DNA of 64,000 nt from Aradus depressus (Eukaryota > Arthropoda > Insecta > Hemiptera > Aradidae): NCBI GenBank assembly GCA_963662175.1, contig OY759221.1:34160045-34224044 (forward strand), read 5' to 3'. Positions within the stretch are counted from its first letter, which is position 1. Every line of letters begins with the position of its first letter. Positions 25,417 through 37,426 of this stretch are shown piece after piece. The translations under genes were made by a program, and so were the position numbers. The notes beneath the pieces are model-generated. The model saw only the letters and a list, made by a program, of their open reading frames with translations. It did no database searches and was not told where the DNA came from.

Positions 25417-25845
25417 TCTACTATACGAAGTATAGAAGAAGTTATGTAATCGATCAGAAATTCGATGCTGGTTTTTCATCGAAATTTCATGATCAGTCGG
25501 AAAGTCTCCAGCAATGTACATCAATAGCTGAATTACATAGGGGCTTCTGAATCCTCATACTATATTTTGTATTGATACATTCAAAACCTCATAAGGACGT
25601 CACCTATTAAATTTTAGCGGAATCGGCCACACAGGGAATGAGTGATTTATAGGAGAGGGACTCAATTCAGAGACCCCTAATGAATATATTGACTCAAAAT
25701 TTAGTATGCGGATTCAGAAGGCCCTATGTAAATCAACTATGGATTTTAATTTTTTAGGCCAAACGGTCGAATGGTTTTCGAGGGAGAGCAAATCTTAAAA
25801 TCATTAATTTGCCGGTGATTCGCCAAGGACCGTTTTTAAGTACTG
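25417..25845 (-). repeat. ACTTCCCC family copy, minus orientation
   Basis: It starts at the hairpin CTATACGAAGTATAGAAGAA and runs through AATGAATATATTGACTC to GGTGATTCGCCAAGGACC. Confidence 0.72.
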
Positions 25846-25932
25846 ATGATGAGAGTTCTTCTCGAAACGTCTATATTTGCAAGGATGTAAAAACCAAAAA
25901 ATAATCAATATACCTGTAAAAAGTATATTATG

Positions 25933-26345
25933 TTTTACTTCCTCAGGTATACGAAGTATAGAGGAAGTTATTTAATCGGCCAAAAATTCGAAGAGGAGTT
26001 TTCAACGAAATTTCATGTTTTCTGACCTCTAAATTCCAAATATGAAGTGTGTGTCAGTGAACACGATAACTCCTGAAAGAATGAATGTATCAACACAAAA
26101 TTTTATATGTGAATTCAGAAGCCTATAGGAACGCAATTTTTTTAATTTTCAGCGAAATCTGCAGAAAGGAAGGGGAATATCAGAGAGGGGCTTAACTCAA
26201 AAATCACAAATACTGCCGATGTAAAGTATTTATTGACACAAAATTTAGTATGAAGATTTAGGAGCCTCTATGTAAGTGAACTGTTGAATATTGGCGCAAA
26301 CGATCTACTGATTTTGGAGGGGGAGCGAAAAAAGTACATTGCCGG
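25933..26345 (-). repeat. ACTTCCCC family copy, minus orientation
   Basis: The intact hairpin TATACGAAGTATAGAGGAAG is at the left. The right end reads AAAAAAGTACATTGCCGG. It lies tandem to the previous copy, 90 bp apart. Confidence 0.75.
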
Positions 26346-27499
26346 TTTTATCAAGTTATACACCTCTATAGAGCTATAGAGCGTCAAGACGAGAGGATGA
26401 ATCTAGCATGGCAACGTCAGGTAACACAGCTATTAACTAACTCAAGTCTGTTCTCTGGACAGAATTGGATGTCGAGTATCGTCTGGGTTTGGAATGTGCC
26501 GTGCCGTCTTTATTTATAACGGTCTCGGAGCCGCTACACTTGCTGCCGCTGACTCAAAATAAAGACCAACCAACGTGTAGTTCCAGGCGTCCCGTCTCGC
26601 CCGCCCCAAAGGCCTACAGATTACACGACGTTGCTGATATGGAATGTTATTTGAGCAACAGATAATGTGTGGGACACGGAGACCACTAATACTTGTGAGT
26701 CTTTTCATTCACAATTCAACAAAAATTTCTTTTCTGCAGAGCACACCCTAACTTATACAAGTTTGTCGCTGTATTAAAGGAGTTTTTCATCGAATCACAA
26801 ATAAATATGAGGAGTGCAAATATGCTCAATCCTATAGTGAATAGGTCCAGTATTCGGAAAAAAGAAAGAATCAGCGAGCGTCAACGCGAATACAGAGCAG
26901 GAAGACGTTATTTATTCGACTATATTTAAAATATTATAAAAAATAAAATTGTAATTATAATAAAAAAACAAAAAAAAAACCTGATGTATAAAATCATTGC
27001 GCTCTCGTCGTATAAGTGACCCTTATAATTAAAATAAGCTTTGCGCTCTCGCCGGCCAACCCCTTAGAAAATATAAGTAAATAACTTATACTTTAAAAAT
27101 GTATCTAGTCAAGCATACGCGGTCACTTACGTCTTCAAAAAAGACTGTACAAAGAGTTGGCACTAATTTATTTCATATTATCTCAAGGAATGAAGTGACT
27201 AAAGGGAAAAAATGTGTTCATATACCCTAAGATCTGATTATGAAGGAGGAAATATGTCAATAAAACGAACAAGAATATGCAACGATATTATTTTTTGCCA
27301 CCAACTCATCTAAAAGAGCTCATTTTAAAAATATTGTATAAAATTATCGTTGGAGAGTGAAGAAAGATGGAGAGAGAGTTGAATCTAAATGTAGTCCACG
27401 GGGAAGTGTTGGTCTTATGAAATATTCAGTCTGATGTGGTGGGGTCTATTTGTACAGGTCCCCCAGCTCAGACTGAGGGGCTGAGCTAGGTACATGGAA
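26346..27499. other. No gene recognised; locally less AT-rich
   Basis: Around 26440-26700 GC content rises and overlapping ORFs of 64-66 codons run on both strands; neither resembles a known protein. A simple AT-rich stretch follows, then the minisatellite. Confidence 0.4.
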
Positions 27500-28948
27500 C
27501 TCCACTTACAGAGTACCATACCAGGGAGAGGCAGCGTTTGTGGTAGGGTGGAGAGGGGGAGTAGTCTCAAGAGGAAAGTAAGTCAAGCGCCAAGAGTAAT
27601 ATGAACCTTACTTAGAGAGTACCACAACAGGGATAGGCAGCGTTTGTGGTAGAGTGGAGAGGGGGAGTAAGTCAAGCGCCAAGAGTAATATGAACCTTAC
27701 TTAGAGAGTACCACAACAGGGATAGGCAGCGTTTGTGGTAGAGTGGAGAGGGGGAGTAAGTCAAGCGCCAAGTGTAATATGAACCTTACTTAGAGAGTAC
27801 CACAACAGGGATAGGCAGCGTTTGTGGTAGGGTGGAGAGGGGGAGTAAGTCAAGCGCCAAGAGTAATATGAACCTTACTTAGAGAGTACCACAACAGGGA
27901 TAGGCAGCGTTTGTGGTAGAGTGGAGAGGGGGAGTAAGTCAAGCGCCAAGTGTAATATGAACCTTACTTAGAGAGTACCATACCAGGGATAGGCAGCGTT
28001 TGTGGTAGAGTGGAGAGAAGGAGGAGTCTCAAGAGGAAAGTAAGTCAAGCGCCAAGAGTAATATGAACCTTACTTAGAGAGTACCACAACAGGGATAGGC
28101 AGCGTTTGTGGTAGAGTGGAGAGGGGGAGTAAGTCAAGCGCCAAGAGTAATATGAACCTTACTTAGAGAGTACCACAACAGGGATAGGCAGCGTTTGTGG
28201 TAGGGTGGAGGGGGAGTAGTCTCAAGAGGAAAGTAAGTCAAGCGCCAAGAGTAATATGAACCTTACTTAGAGAGTACAATACCAGGGATAGGCAGCGTTT
28301 GTGGTAGAGTGGAGAGAAGGAGGAGTCTCAAGAGGAAAGTAAGTCAAGCGCCAAGAGTAATATGAACCTTACTTAGAGAGTACCACAACAGGGATAGGCA
28401 GCGTTTGTGGTAGAGTGGAGAGGGGGAGTAAGTCAAGCGCCAAGTGTAATATGAACCTTACTTAGAGAGTACCATACCAGGGATAGGCAGCGTTTGTGGT
28501 AGAGTGGAGAGAAGGAGGAGCCTCAAGAGGAAAGTAAGTCAAGCGCCAAGAGTAATATGAACCTTACTTAGAGAGTACCACAACAGGGATAGGCAGCGTT
28601 TGTGGTAGAGTGGAGAGGGGGAGTAAGTCAAGCGCCAAGAGTAATATGAACCTTACTTAGAGAGTACCACAACAGGGATAGGCAGCGTTTGTGGTAGAGT
28701 GGAGAGGGGGAGTAAGTCAAGCGCCAAGAGTAATATGAACCTTACTTAGAGAGTACCACAACAGGGATAGGCAGCGTTTGTGGTAGAGTGGAGAGGGGGA
28801 GTAAGTCAAGCGCCAAGTGTAATATGAACCTTACTTAGAGAGTACCACAACAGGGATAGGCAGCGTTTGTGGTAGGGTGGAGAGGGGGAGTAAGTCAAGC
28901 GCCAAGAGTAATATGAACCTTACTTAGAGAGTACCACAACAGGGATAG
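27500..28948 (+). repeat. 89-bp minisatellite, 15 copies of the core
   Basis: The core GGCAGCGTTTGTGGTAGAGT recurs 15 times. Most units are 89 bp; four or so carry an extra ~17 bp with GTCTCAAGAGGAAAG. The long form alternates with runs of the short form, suggesting higher-order units. It ends inside a SINE 3' end. Confidence 0.95.
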
Positions 28949-29051
28949 GGACTCCCATAGTAGAGTCGGGCTCATGTCCAACAGAGTGAAGCGCTCTGGT
29001 AGTAGGCGATATGACCTCGTAGTTAAGGGCCGGGCATGAGTCATAATAGCC
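28948..29051 (+). mobile_element. SINE 3' end fused to a minisatellite
   Basis: The last minisatellite unit breaks off at AACAGGGATAGGG and continues as GACTCCCATAGTAGAGTCGG, the 3' part of the SINE, to the GGGCATGAGTCATAATA tail. Confidence 0.85.
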
Positions 29052-30433
29052 AACTGTTACACTCCTCTGAACTAACGGACTCGAACTATGGGGTCAGACA
29101 AATTCTACCATTGCACGCATAGGGGTCCATCCTCCTACGTCCCACCTATTACGTATCCAATCTCACTCTACATAACGACCTATATAAATCCCCTTCGTAC
29201 ACGAGCATATGAGATAGGTACGCAAATGTTCAACTCAACCTACGATACTCCAGCTCTGCAACCCCACACTCTAGACCAACCGACGTCTTGAACGAACATG
29301 GCAGTTATAGGCACGCGCAATAAGTATCGACTACTGAATGAATCGACTTCTTTCAATGAATAAAGGCTATTCCCTGTAACGTTGTACTGTACGGCTCAAC
29401 GAATGGGGTCATTCGCTGTAATACGGAATAACTTCCCCATTATGAGTATATGCGAAGTTCTGTATCAAAAAATTATTTTGTATGGTTCAAAAAGTTTAAA
29501 ACTGCGTAATAGATACCCAAAAATATGAGGTTATACACATGTCTCTTGGTAATCTTCACTGCATACTAGGGATTTCAACAGGTTAAAAATAACAATAATC
29601 CAAAAGTATAATGCAAGGTAAAGGTAAATGATAGAGAATAAAAAGACTGAAGAAATATATTGCTTTTTTTAAAAGTAAAAATGAAACATTTTGTTGGAAA
29701 CAAAAATAGGAAAAACAATCGTTATTAATCCTCTAATAAAAATCTGCGTTATATCAATATAACAGGGGATTAAAGAAAAAAAGGAATTATTAGAATGTAA
29801 ACAAAAAGGTCTTAGCAGAAAAATCCAACACTGCAACGAACAGAAGAATGTGATAAATTTACATGTAACAGTGATATAACCTCCAGATTTGAAGTGTCAA
29901 AACGTAAACATTTCTTTTATATTTAATTTAAAGAATAATATTAAATCTTAAAATGTATTTACCTGCTGGAAGGGTTCGGTCGACATAATTTAATAAATTG
30001 GTACATAATAAAACGCCGATTTGAATCCATCTTGAGCGAGTTATGATTAATGTTGTCTACACAAAACACTTTAAAAGGGAAACAACAACGAACATTTAAC
30101 AAGTTCAATTAATTTTTTTTCACGAACTTTATTATTAGAAAATTAAACCGAACAAAACAATATATTAAAATCATGTGATCATATCAAAGACAAAGTTGAA
30201 AGTTGTGTGCCTAAAGTACTAAATTTTGTTAAATTTTACGTAATTGATCGACAATTTTAAAATTATTTGAAAAAAAAATCAAAGAAATGTAGAACACAAA
30301 CAGTACGTCAACAATTATCAACACATGATATTATTTGTGTTTGTTTATTTTTTTTAAAACAATAATTAAAAATATACTCTAGGAAAAAAAAAAGAAAAAA
30401 AAAGTGATTCAACTGATTTTTACTATTTGAAAT
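29052..30433. other. No gene recognised; presumed Spinster intron 1
   Basis: 29055-29430 is less AT-rich, with a TATATAAAT (29182) and AATAAA (29360) on the plus strand, resembling a solo LTR but without convincing ends. The remainder is AT-rich and featureless. Confidence 0.35.
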
Positions 30434-30507
30434 TTAGCGCGCACCCACAGCTGCTGATATCAACAGATAGTACGTAATACAACCTTGAAATAATAAAACT
30501 GACTCAC

Positions 30508-30757
30508 CTGCTATAGTATAGCGATCCATATAGTTGATAAGGTTGACATAGCAAAGCACGATAACAGTTAACCATTGAGATGTAGTAACTCCCGTTCTTC
30601 CGTTTTTACGATCATTTATCGGATTCAAATTGGGCACTGAGTCATTGGGATCACACTCATTCATGAGGTGTTGATGAGAGTTGTTTGGAGGGATTCCAAT
30701 TGGTTCCATATTTAATGTTTTCAATGTATACTTGTCTACGTATTTCTGAGCTGGCAT
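30508..30757 (-). CDS. spin: Spinster-like MFS transporter, 5' coding exon only
   Basis: The minus-strand exon reads 83 codons from an ATG at 30757 to a donor at 30508 (GCAG|GTGAG, phase 1). After a polar N-terminal tail of about 58 residues it enters the first membrane helix, which ends in the segment VNLINYMDRYTIAG. The Y-MDR-(Y/F)-T-(I/V)-AG motif is the hallmark of TM1 in Spinster/SPNS lysosomal lipid and lysophospholipid transporters of the major facilitator superfamily. The reading frame stays open upstream of 30757 without an ATG, so the start could be this ATG or the one 16 codons further in, which has an A at -3. A typical Spinster protein is about 500-600 residues, so most of it is missing here: no later exon was recognised between 1 and 30500. 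Either the first intron exceeds 30 kb or the copy is broken. Confidence 0.82.
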
Positions 30758-31711
30758 ACCGGTGGACAACGACCAAGACCCCACCACAACGATAAACCAA
30801 TGCGATCTGAGGACAGGAGCCCGCCAGACCCCTTCATTTCGAAGCGTGACGTAGCACGTGATACCTCCCCCTCATTCCTACCAATCTAACAACACTGAAA
30901 GTATCAAGGAATCCAACATTCACAAATATTATTCCAAATATATATTCTTATGATAGATAAACTTCTTAAAAAATTGAACGAAACTGTTTGAGCTATCATC
31001 AATTATTTATATATCTTATAAACATTTAACAACCGAAATGAACTTATCAATTTCATGTATGCGTTATCATTCTATATTTCGTATGTTTCATTTCAAATGG
31101 AAATATAAAATATTTTTTCTTCCATTTTCAGTGTAAACACTGTGATTTCATTGAAGAAATTACAGGTAACAAGATGCTGTCTGAAGGTTGGGAGGGGGGG
31201 GGGATCTAGTTTGATATACGTTCAGGAATGTTATTTTCTATCCCTGATATATACTTACAATATTATAAAAAAGATCTCACAATTAGTAAATACATTGAAG
31301 CGATACAATACATACTTTTATTCAGCTATTCAATTCGTTAACAAGGATAGACTCATGTGTTTATACATTTCGACCAGGCAATTTTCTAGTATCTACCTGA
31401 CAAGAAGTAATGATTACATCATATGATTATAATCAGATATATAAAATGTTTAAAAGTACCTAATACAAAAGTTTCTAGACTGTTCAAGCAGTTTCACGAA
31501 CACTACGCCATCTTGGGGAAACTGCAGGAACAATTTTTATAATCTTGTTCAATTGTATTACTCTAAAATTAGCTGAAGTAAAATAAAGCTTTTTTTTCTC
31601 AACATTTCATGATTATGAATTTGAATCTCAAAAATTAGTAAATATATTTTTAAAATAAGTAATGCGATTAGTTAAGTTGTCCATGTACAATTCTGTATAA
31701 GTACAAAGATT

Positions 31712-31843
31712 CTAGACAAAAGGTTTTCTTATCCTTGCATTCTCTGATTCATGGTTTTTCAGGTTTTCTTCAAAAATTCTCATAAAACCTCGGGTTTGCT
31801 TCGTGCGAAGGAGAAGTAGAAAAGCCAAAATGCCACAGGCTGT
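31712..31843 (-). CDS. Four-TM gene, last coding exon
   Basis: The acceptor is CTTTTTAG. It encodes the second half of TM4, a 30-residue polar tail and a TAG stop at 31712-31714. Confidence 0.72.
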   Translation of the reverse strand, partial: TACGILAFLLLLRTKQTRGFMRIFEENLKNHESENARIRKPFV

Positions 31844-34800
31844 CTAAAAAGAAAAATGAACAAATTTTAAATGAAATTCATAGGGAAAAGTAATTAAGTC
31901 TGAGTGGTATAATATACATAAGTCATAATAAAAAATCGTAGGTGAATCACCGGCTATGAACTTTTCCAGCACGAATTAATCAATTATATTTTCGCAACCT
32001 CATTAACACCAAAAAATAATTTATAACGTTTTTCTAATTTTTTTTCGTTTATTTATATAATTATTTGTTTGTAACTTCCTTTGAATTCTCTCTATGTTTT
32101 TTTCTTTTCTGGTTAACTTTTGTTGACATTGTTATTTTTGTTTTGATCTCTGGCTCTTGAGTAAGGTCTGTGGATCGTGGAGTAACAAGGAAAACCGCGT
32201 ATTTGAACGCGAATAAAATCACTTAAGAGAGATTTTCAAAAATGTAGTTAAATCCTTACGTGAAAAAAGCTTTTATTTTCATCAAACTCTCGCGAAAACC
32301 TAAGCAGTTTTATTTGAAACCTATAAATTAACACGCTTAATGTTACACACATATGGGATAGAACGTCATGCGAAAAACTGTCGGCTCAAAAACCACAGAG
32401 TAACTACCGAGGAAATAAATGAATCGACATGAAATTTCATATTTAAAGTCAAAACGCAATGAGGACAGAGCCTGTCAAATTTCAGCGATATCGGCTCTAG
32501 GGTACCTAGGTATCTAAATTCAAAGGAGGGGCTCAATCCAAAAACCCTAAAAACTGCCCAAGCGTCGACTGGTTTTGTTGAGGGAGCGAAAAGTTAATTG
32601 ATTAATTCTTTCTGGGGAAGAACATTACCGGTGATTCATAAACAACTTGTTATTTTCAGTTTTTGTTTAAAAATGTTGTTAGTAGCTGCTGCTGAATCTT
32701 CCATACATGCCTCGTTCACATTACAACACCATGTTACTCAAATTGAGAACTGGTGCAACATTTGGAAAATTAAACTCAACCCGAACAAATCACAACATAT
32801 AAAATTTACATTAAGACGAGATACATGTCCCGCCGTTTTTATCTACAACAAACCCCTCCCTCTGACTAACACAGTAAGATATTTGGGACTTACTCTGGAC
32901 AGACGATTGACATGGAACCCACATACAAGCCTCTTACGTAATACACTAAACAAACGATTTAAAATGCTTTATTCTCTTCTGCACAGACATTCATAATTAC
33001 CCTTAACCCAAAAGCGTAACTGCTACACGTTTCTACTAAAGCCACTCTGGATGTATGGCTCACAAATCTACGGTTCGGCTAATATATCTAACCTGAAACG
33101 TATTCAGGTTTTCCAGTCAAAGACACTCAGACTCATTACACAATGCCCATCATACGTAAGTAACAGAACACTTCACAACGACCTCATGATAAACACAGTA
33201 CACGACACAATTCAGGACCTTTACAGACGTTTCCACAACAAATTGCATTCATACCCAAATCCATACATCCATTCACTTTCTTCACCACACTCGCCACACA
33301 ATCCTCCCAGGAGATTGAAGAGGAGGTGGAACCGTGACTTAATATAATCCCAAATTACATCCCCCCACTTCTTGAAACAAAATCATAAAATCCCCATTCA
33401 TTGATAATAACCATAATATTCATTGTTTTAAATTTCGCCCTGAGGAGCTACCGCTGGGTGGCCTTCCTCTCTCACGCCAATCAAGTCATCCACATTCGAT
33501 GAAGTCCTCTTGGTAGCTGGTTGTTGCGTCATGGTAACAGTTGCGACCAACATTATAAAGACAAAAAAAAAAAAAAAATGTTGTTAGTAGTATTTTAAGA
33601 TAGGTAATATTCCTTATATCTCTTTCAAAGGGAGCCTGTACAATGCTCTTTCGCCGATTTCAGATATCATTAATGCTTTAAAAAAAAAATGTTCTTCCCG
33701 TTGAGGTCGGTGATTCGCCGGAAATTCCGGTAAAATTAATTAATTTTATGAAAATAAAACAAACAGACTTACCTGCAATATACCAGAGAGCAGAATGGAA
33801 GTCATATAATACCGTGCAATGCGGGCCTCTGCTACCTCTTTTATTTCTTCGGGATTTTTCCAAAATGCCCGATCCTAATGACAAATACCTTCTTTTTTTA
33901 AAATAATTCATAGCAAAACATAGAGCACCTTGCATTTTTTTAGGTATCTCACATTAATTCTTCTTTAATAAAAATAAATAAAAACATTGAAAATAAGTTA
34001 AAGAAAACTGAAAAAATTCATACAATGAAATGAAAGTTGGCTGGTTACCATGGGCTCAAGAATTTGATCCATCACAAGCCAAACTATATAGATTTGGAAC
34101 AGTCCCTGACCGAAAACGATGGACATCAACATATACTGAAATAAGAGAAATAAGATAAAAAAATCACAAACTATTGAAAATTGTTGAATAATAAAAATTA
34201 AATTACCTAATCAGACCTTTTTATTATTCAATTTTAATTCATTATATTAGTTATAAATCTAATTTATAAGCTACCTTAATGTATAAATTCTTATGACGTA
34301 TCCGTTTGTCATGAATTGGTTTAAGGGAAATAGAATTATTATTACTAAATGATCAGGTCTGTCTCTGCATTGGAGAAAATGTTCACTTTTATGTATAATA
34401 AATACAATTGAAATTACCGCCTGTGTGAACATTCTTTTTCGTTCATAGATGCCGAGGAATCCAAAGAGAGAGGTTAGAATCCAGACAGAGCCAAGAAATG
34501 TGAGCGTGATGTAATACTGGAAGGCTTGCGGTCCTTGAGGGGTTGGATCGTACCAGTATCTCACTCCGTACAGATTTGAGGCCCCGATCGCAACCATTGC
34601 AATGCCTAAAAACTACTGTTTGATAAGAAACACTACAATTTAAAAGTATTTATTAATAAGTTATCTGCGCTATAAGCCCCCTAGGACATTTAATGCATAT
34701 TGAATCAGCTGTGGTATGAATTTTCATGAAAAATGTGTGAGGAGTACAAAACTTTTGTTTGACATTATGATTTGACAATTTTTAAGTTGAGAAATAGATA

Positions 34801-37119
34801 GATAAATATAGATACGCCAGGAGGGCCATTCTGAGGGTCCTGCGGTAGAGGAAGGCAGCCTACAGGGACCTACCTGCTTAAGTGTGTAAGAGGGAGACCA
34901 GATTTTTTTTTAAATATTTGGAATCAGGGGGTCGGAAAAAATGCAATTCAGGTGTAAATTATTCAAAAATAACATCAAAGAAGTCACACACAAATGGAGA
35001 CACAGTGGACTCCGCCATTTAGAGTCAATTAGCAACTAAAATTAAAAAATGTACCTAAAACCTTATGTGTAAAAATTAAAAAAAAAAAAAAAAACTGAAC
35101 CCTGTCAGTCTATCTATTTCTCACGTGAGCGGTTTGAGCTGTTGCATTTTGTAATTATTTATTAGACACACAACACAAACCAACTATAATACATATCTGC
35201 CAAAAAGGTCCACTTTTGAATTTACTGGAAGCGGTAGAAATAAATAAACTGAACAAAAATAACGATATTGTAATGCTAAATGAACAAATATAATTCAACC
35301 ATTCCCCCCTTCTTAATTTAAATATCAAGTAGCTAAGAGTCTGATGATTGTAGAAATGTTTTGCCAACTCACATTTAGAGAATACTATAATTTTCATTTG
35401 ATGTTTTAATTTGCCTTTAAATTCTATTTATTTGTTTTTATTCACTTTAAATTATATTTTACATTTATATAATTCATGAGTCATACCTATATAAATACCA
35501 ACACTTTACTGTTAGGTTCACTTTATTAGATTTTATATATATATTTTCTTTTTTATTTTTATATTTATTATTATCTTGTAAATATCTGTTTATTGGAATG
35601 TATAGAGTAACAAAAACAAGGGATTCCCCGTCACTACCTAAAAACCCCCCTCCATAACTGTACCTTCTACCCTGTCAACCAATTCTGTCAGTTTATAAGT
35701 GACTCTTGATAATGCCTCAACACGGCGAAACTAGAAGAGTATTTGAGAATATATAGTGAAGTTTGACAAAGAAATTGTGTATTTTAATTATCTATTCCTA
35801 GGATAGAGCTTCACAAAGTAAATCTGGAAACCATAAATTAATTATTTATTATTTCGGAACTTTCTGGGGATGCGTCCGGATGGGGCAAATAGCTGATTCC
35901 CCCCTTCCCCCCTCTATTTACGCCAATGATAATAATAGCTTTATTATGCTCTCCTGTCTCTGATAACGATTTTTTTTTTTGTGGGAAATAGTATAAAATA
36001 TTATTGTAATTTTATAACAATTATTATAGTAATATGTCTTGACAGAAGAGAATGACTAGCCATGGTTTTATAGTAGTTTCCCTTTGTTTTTCATATTGAT
36101 TTTAAGTATAGATTTTGCCAAATTTTGAGTTATTCATACTGGCGCAACCTGTAAAATCGAACCTAACCTTGAATGACACTTCTCAGGCACTCAATTATAG
36201 GATTGAGAACGTACCAAAGATATGAAAACTAAAAGTGCCAATATTCTTCTATTTCTTCGTGGGTTTGTTAATTTATCTTGTCTCAGATCGAAGTACACAA
36301 ACAATGCCTCTCTCACCATTGCCAACTTCCCTGAAAAAACAAAAAAGACAGAGAATAAATGTATAAGTTTACTTTCATTACACAATCAGAAAAATTGTAA
36401 TGTTTTAGGATTACATTAGCAGATTCTGATCTTAAATAATATACTTACTACTTATTTTTTCATAATTTTAATTCTAAAAAATACCTTTTTATGGTGTCAT
36501 ACCAACCAAAAATGTTAAAATAGTAAAGTTTTGCATTACCTCTACCAATTTGGCAGTGTAGAGCAGAGAGGTAGGCAAACAATTTTTTGTTTTGTGGCCT
36601 GAAGTTTCGAAGGCCGCAAAATTAATTTTTGTATGTTTTATTTTTTTATATATTTTTTAAAATGCATAAGACCTTAATCCATATCCTAACCATCAAAGCA
36701 AATCTCCAGATTCTTCATATTCTATGCTTGTATAAATAAATCAACTAAGTATTACTTTATTGCCGTTATAAGTACAGTAAAGACGAAAAACAAACAACAA
36801 ACATAGAAGCACTATACTGAATGAGATCCAGTGAATATTTTTGTGTATTTATTTACTTCTTGCCATATCCCACCTAACTTAATTCAAATTGTTTTCCTCC
36901 AGAAATTTTTGGAGGGGGCCTCCTTTAAACGAAAAACCTCAGTGTTCCCAAAACTGTAGAACCGCCACTGTTATTATCTCATATATATTTTAAGTCCTAT
37001 AATATATCAGGACACTGCTAAGTATCAACTTCTAATATATTACAAAATATATCTTAATAAAACATACCTAGAAAGCCGCCTTTCGTTTTAATATTCAACG
37101 CCTCAGAAGTTCGCCTCAT
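31712..37119 (-). CDS. Four-transmembrane protein, family not recognised (six coding exons)
   Basis: Coding exons on the minus strand: 37119-37068, 36330-36215, 34612-34418, 34135-34049, 33874-33773, 31843-31712. Each junction has GT/AG sites and phases agree, giving 227 residues. The N-terminal 46 residues are basic and cytosolic-looking. Hydrophobic segments lie near residues 47-67, 88-110, 122-144 and 172-196, with a charged loop (KNPEEIKEVAEAR) between the third and fourth. The C-terminal tail is polar and ends KPFV. No CCG motif of tetraspanins is seen, so I do not assign that family. A splice-acceptor-like sequence (TTGTATAG) sits 35 bp before the ATG, so there may be an upstream exon. 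The start of exon 3 is the least certain boundary: the acceptor at 34612 is chosen because it keeps phase. The Spinster exon begins about 950 bp downstream on the same strand. Function unknown. Confidence 0.72.
32405..32640 (-). repeat. ACTTCCCC family, partial copy
   Basis: It ends with TTCTTTCTGGGGAAGAACAT and CCGGTGATTCATAAAC; the hairpin end is missing. Confidence 0.7.
32686..33577 (+). mobile_element. 5'-truncated Jockey-like LINE with target-site duplication
   Basis: The insert carries the C-terminal part of a non-LTR reverse transcriptase: the thumb region with WKIKLNPNKSQH and VRYLGLTLDRRLTW, then LWMYGSQIYGSANISNLKRIQ. Both halves are in the same frame, broken only by one TAA at 32994. 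The element is truncated just after where the YADD motif would be. It ends in a run of about 15 A. The 13-bp sequence ATGTTGTTAGTAG flanks both sides (32673-32685 and 33578-33590). The perfect duplication and single stop indicate a recent insertion. It sits between the Spinster exon and the four-TM gene's exon 5, inside that gene's last intron, antisense to it. Confidence 0.9.
33773..33874 (-). CDS. Four-TM gene, coding exon 5
   Basis: It has 102 bp, phase 0 at both ends, and a canonical donor CAG|GTAAG. It encodes the charged loop with KNPEEIKEVAEAR and the first half of TM4. Confidence 0.72.
34049..34135 (-). CDS. Four-TM gene, coding exon 4
   Basis: It has 87 bp, phase 0 at both ends, acceptor TTATTTCAG and donor ATG|GTAAC. 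It encodes the third membrane helix and ends in EPM. Confidence 0.72.
34418..34612 (-). CDS. Four-TM gene, coding exon 3
   Basis: It encodes 65 codons: the rest of TM1, a loop containing GVRYWYDPTPQGPQ, TM2 and the basic segment YERKR. The donor is GCG|GTAAT. Two AG acceptors are possible seven bases apart; the outer one keeps phase with exon 2. Confidence 0.7.
36215..36330 (-). CDS. Four-TM gene, coding exon 2
   Basis: The acceptor is TTTTTTCAG and the donor TTTG|GTACG; the exon is 116 bp. It encodes a basic cytosolic stretch (NPRRNRR) and the beginning of the first membrane helix. Confidence 0.7.
37068..37119 (-). CDS. Four-TM gene, coding exon 1
   Basis: This exon gives 17 codons beginning MRRTSEAL and one base of codon 18. 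The donor is CTAG|GTATG. An in-frame TAG lies eight codons before the ATG, but it also forms a plausible acceptor, so an upstream exon cannot be excluded. Confidence 0.6.
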
Positions 37120-37426
37120 TTTTCCAAGGTAGAATAAAGTCTTCTATACAAGGAATGTAATAAAACAAGAGATTAGTAAATTAGGTTATGTATAAATTGA
37201 ATTATTACTTTAAGAAAAAAGAACTAAACACATGTCAAAAATTGTTTAAAATTAAACTATTTCTGAAGGTAATATTTCATAGGAGCATGTACAAAAGGTG
37301 TTAATAAATAGGATGTTGTATCTTTATTTTCCAAAATTTATTTGGGGCTACAATTAAAACTGTTCTTTTTTTGTAATGCTTTTCGAAAAACAAACCTGCT
37401 TGACGATTCACAATAATACGATTATA

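Noticed and set aside
26465..26708. Overlapping GC-richer ORFs as a gene or Spinster exon
   Set aside because: Neither frame resembles a known domain and no splice sites fit.
29055..29431. Possible solo LTR with TATA box and AATAAA
   Set aside because: No TG...CA ends or target duplication could be matched.
35700..35790. Penelope/LINE-like 3' motif (CCTCAACACGGCGAAACTAG)
   Set aside because: The motif is suggestive but has no coding part or boundaries.
36540..36975. Possible hAT element (ACCGCCACTG right end)
   Set aside because: A matching left end and 8-bp duplication were not found.
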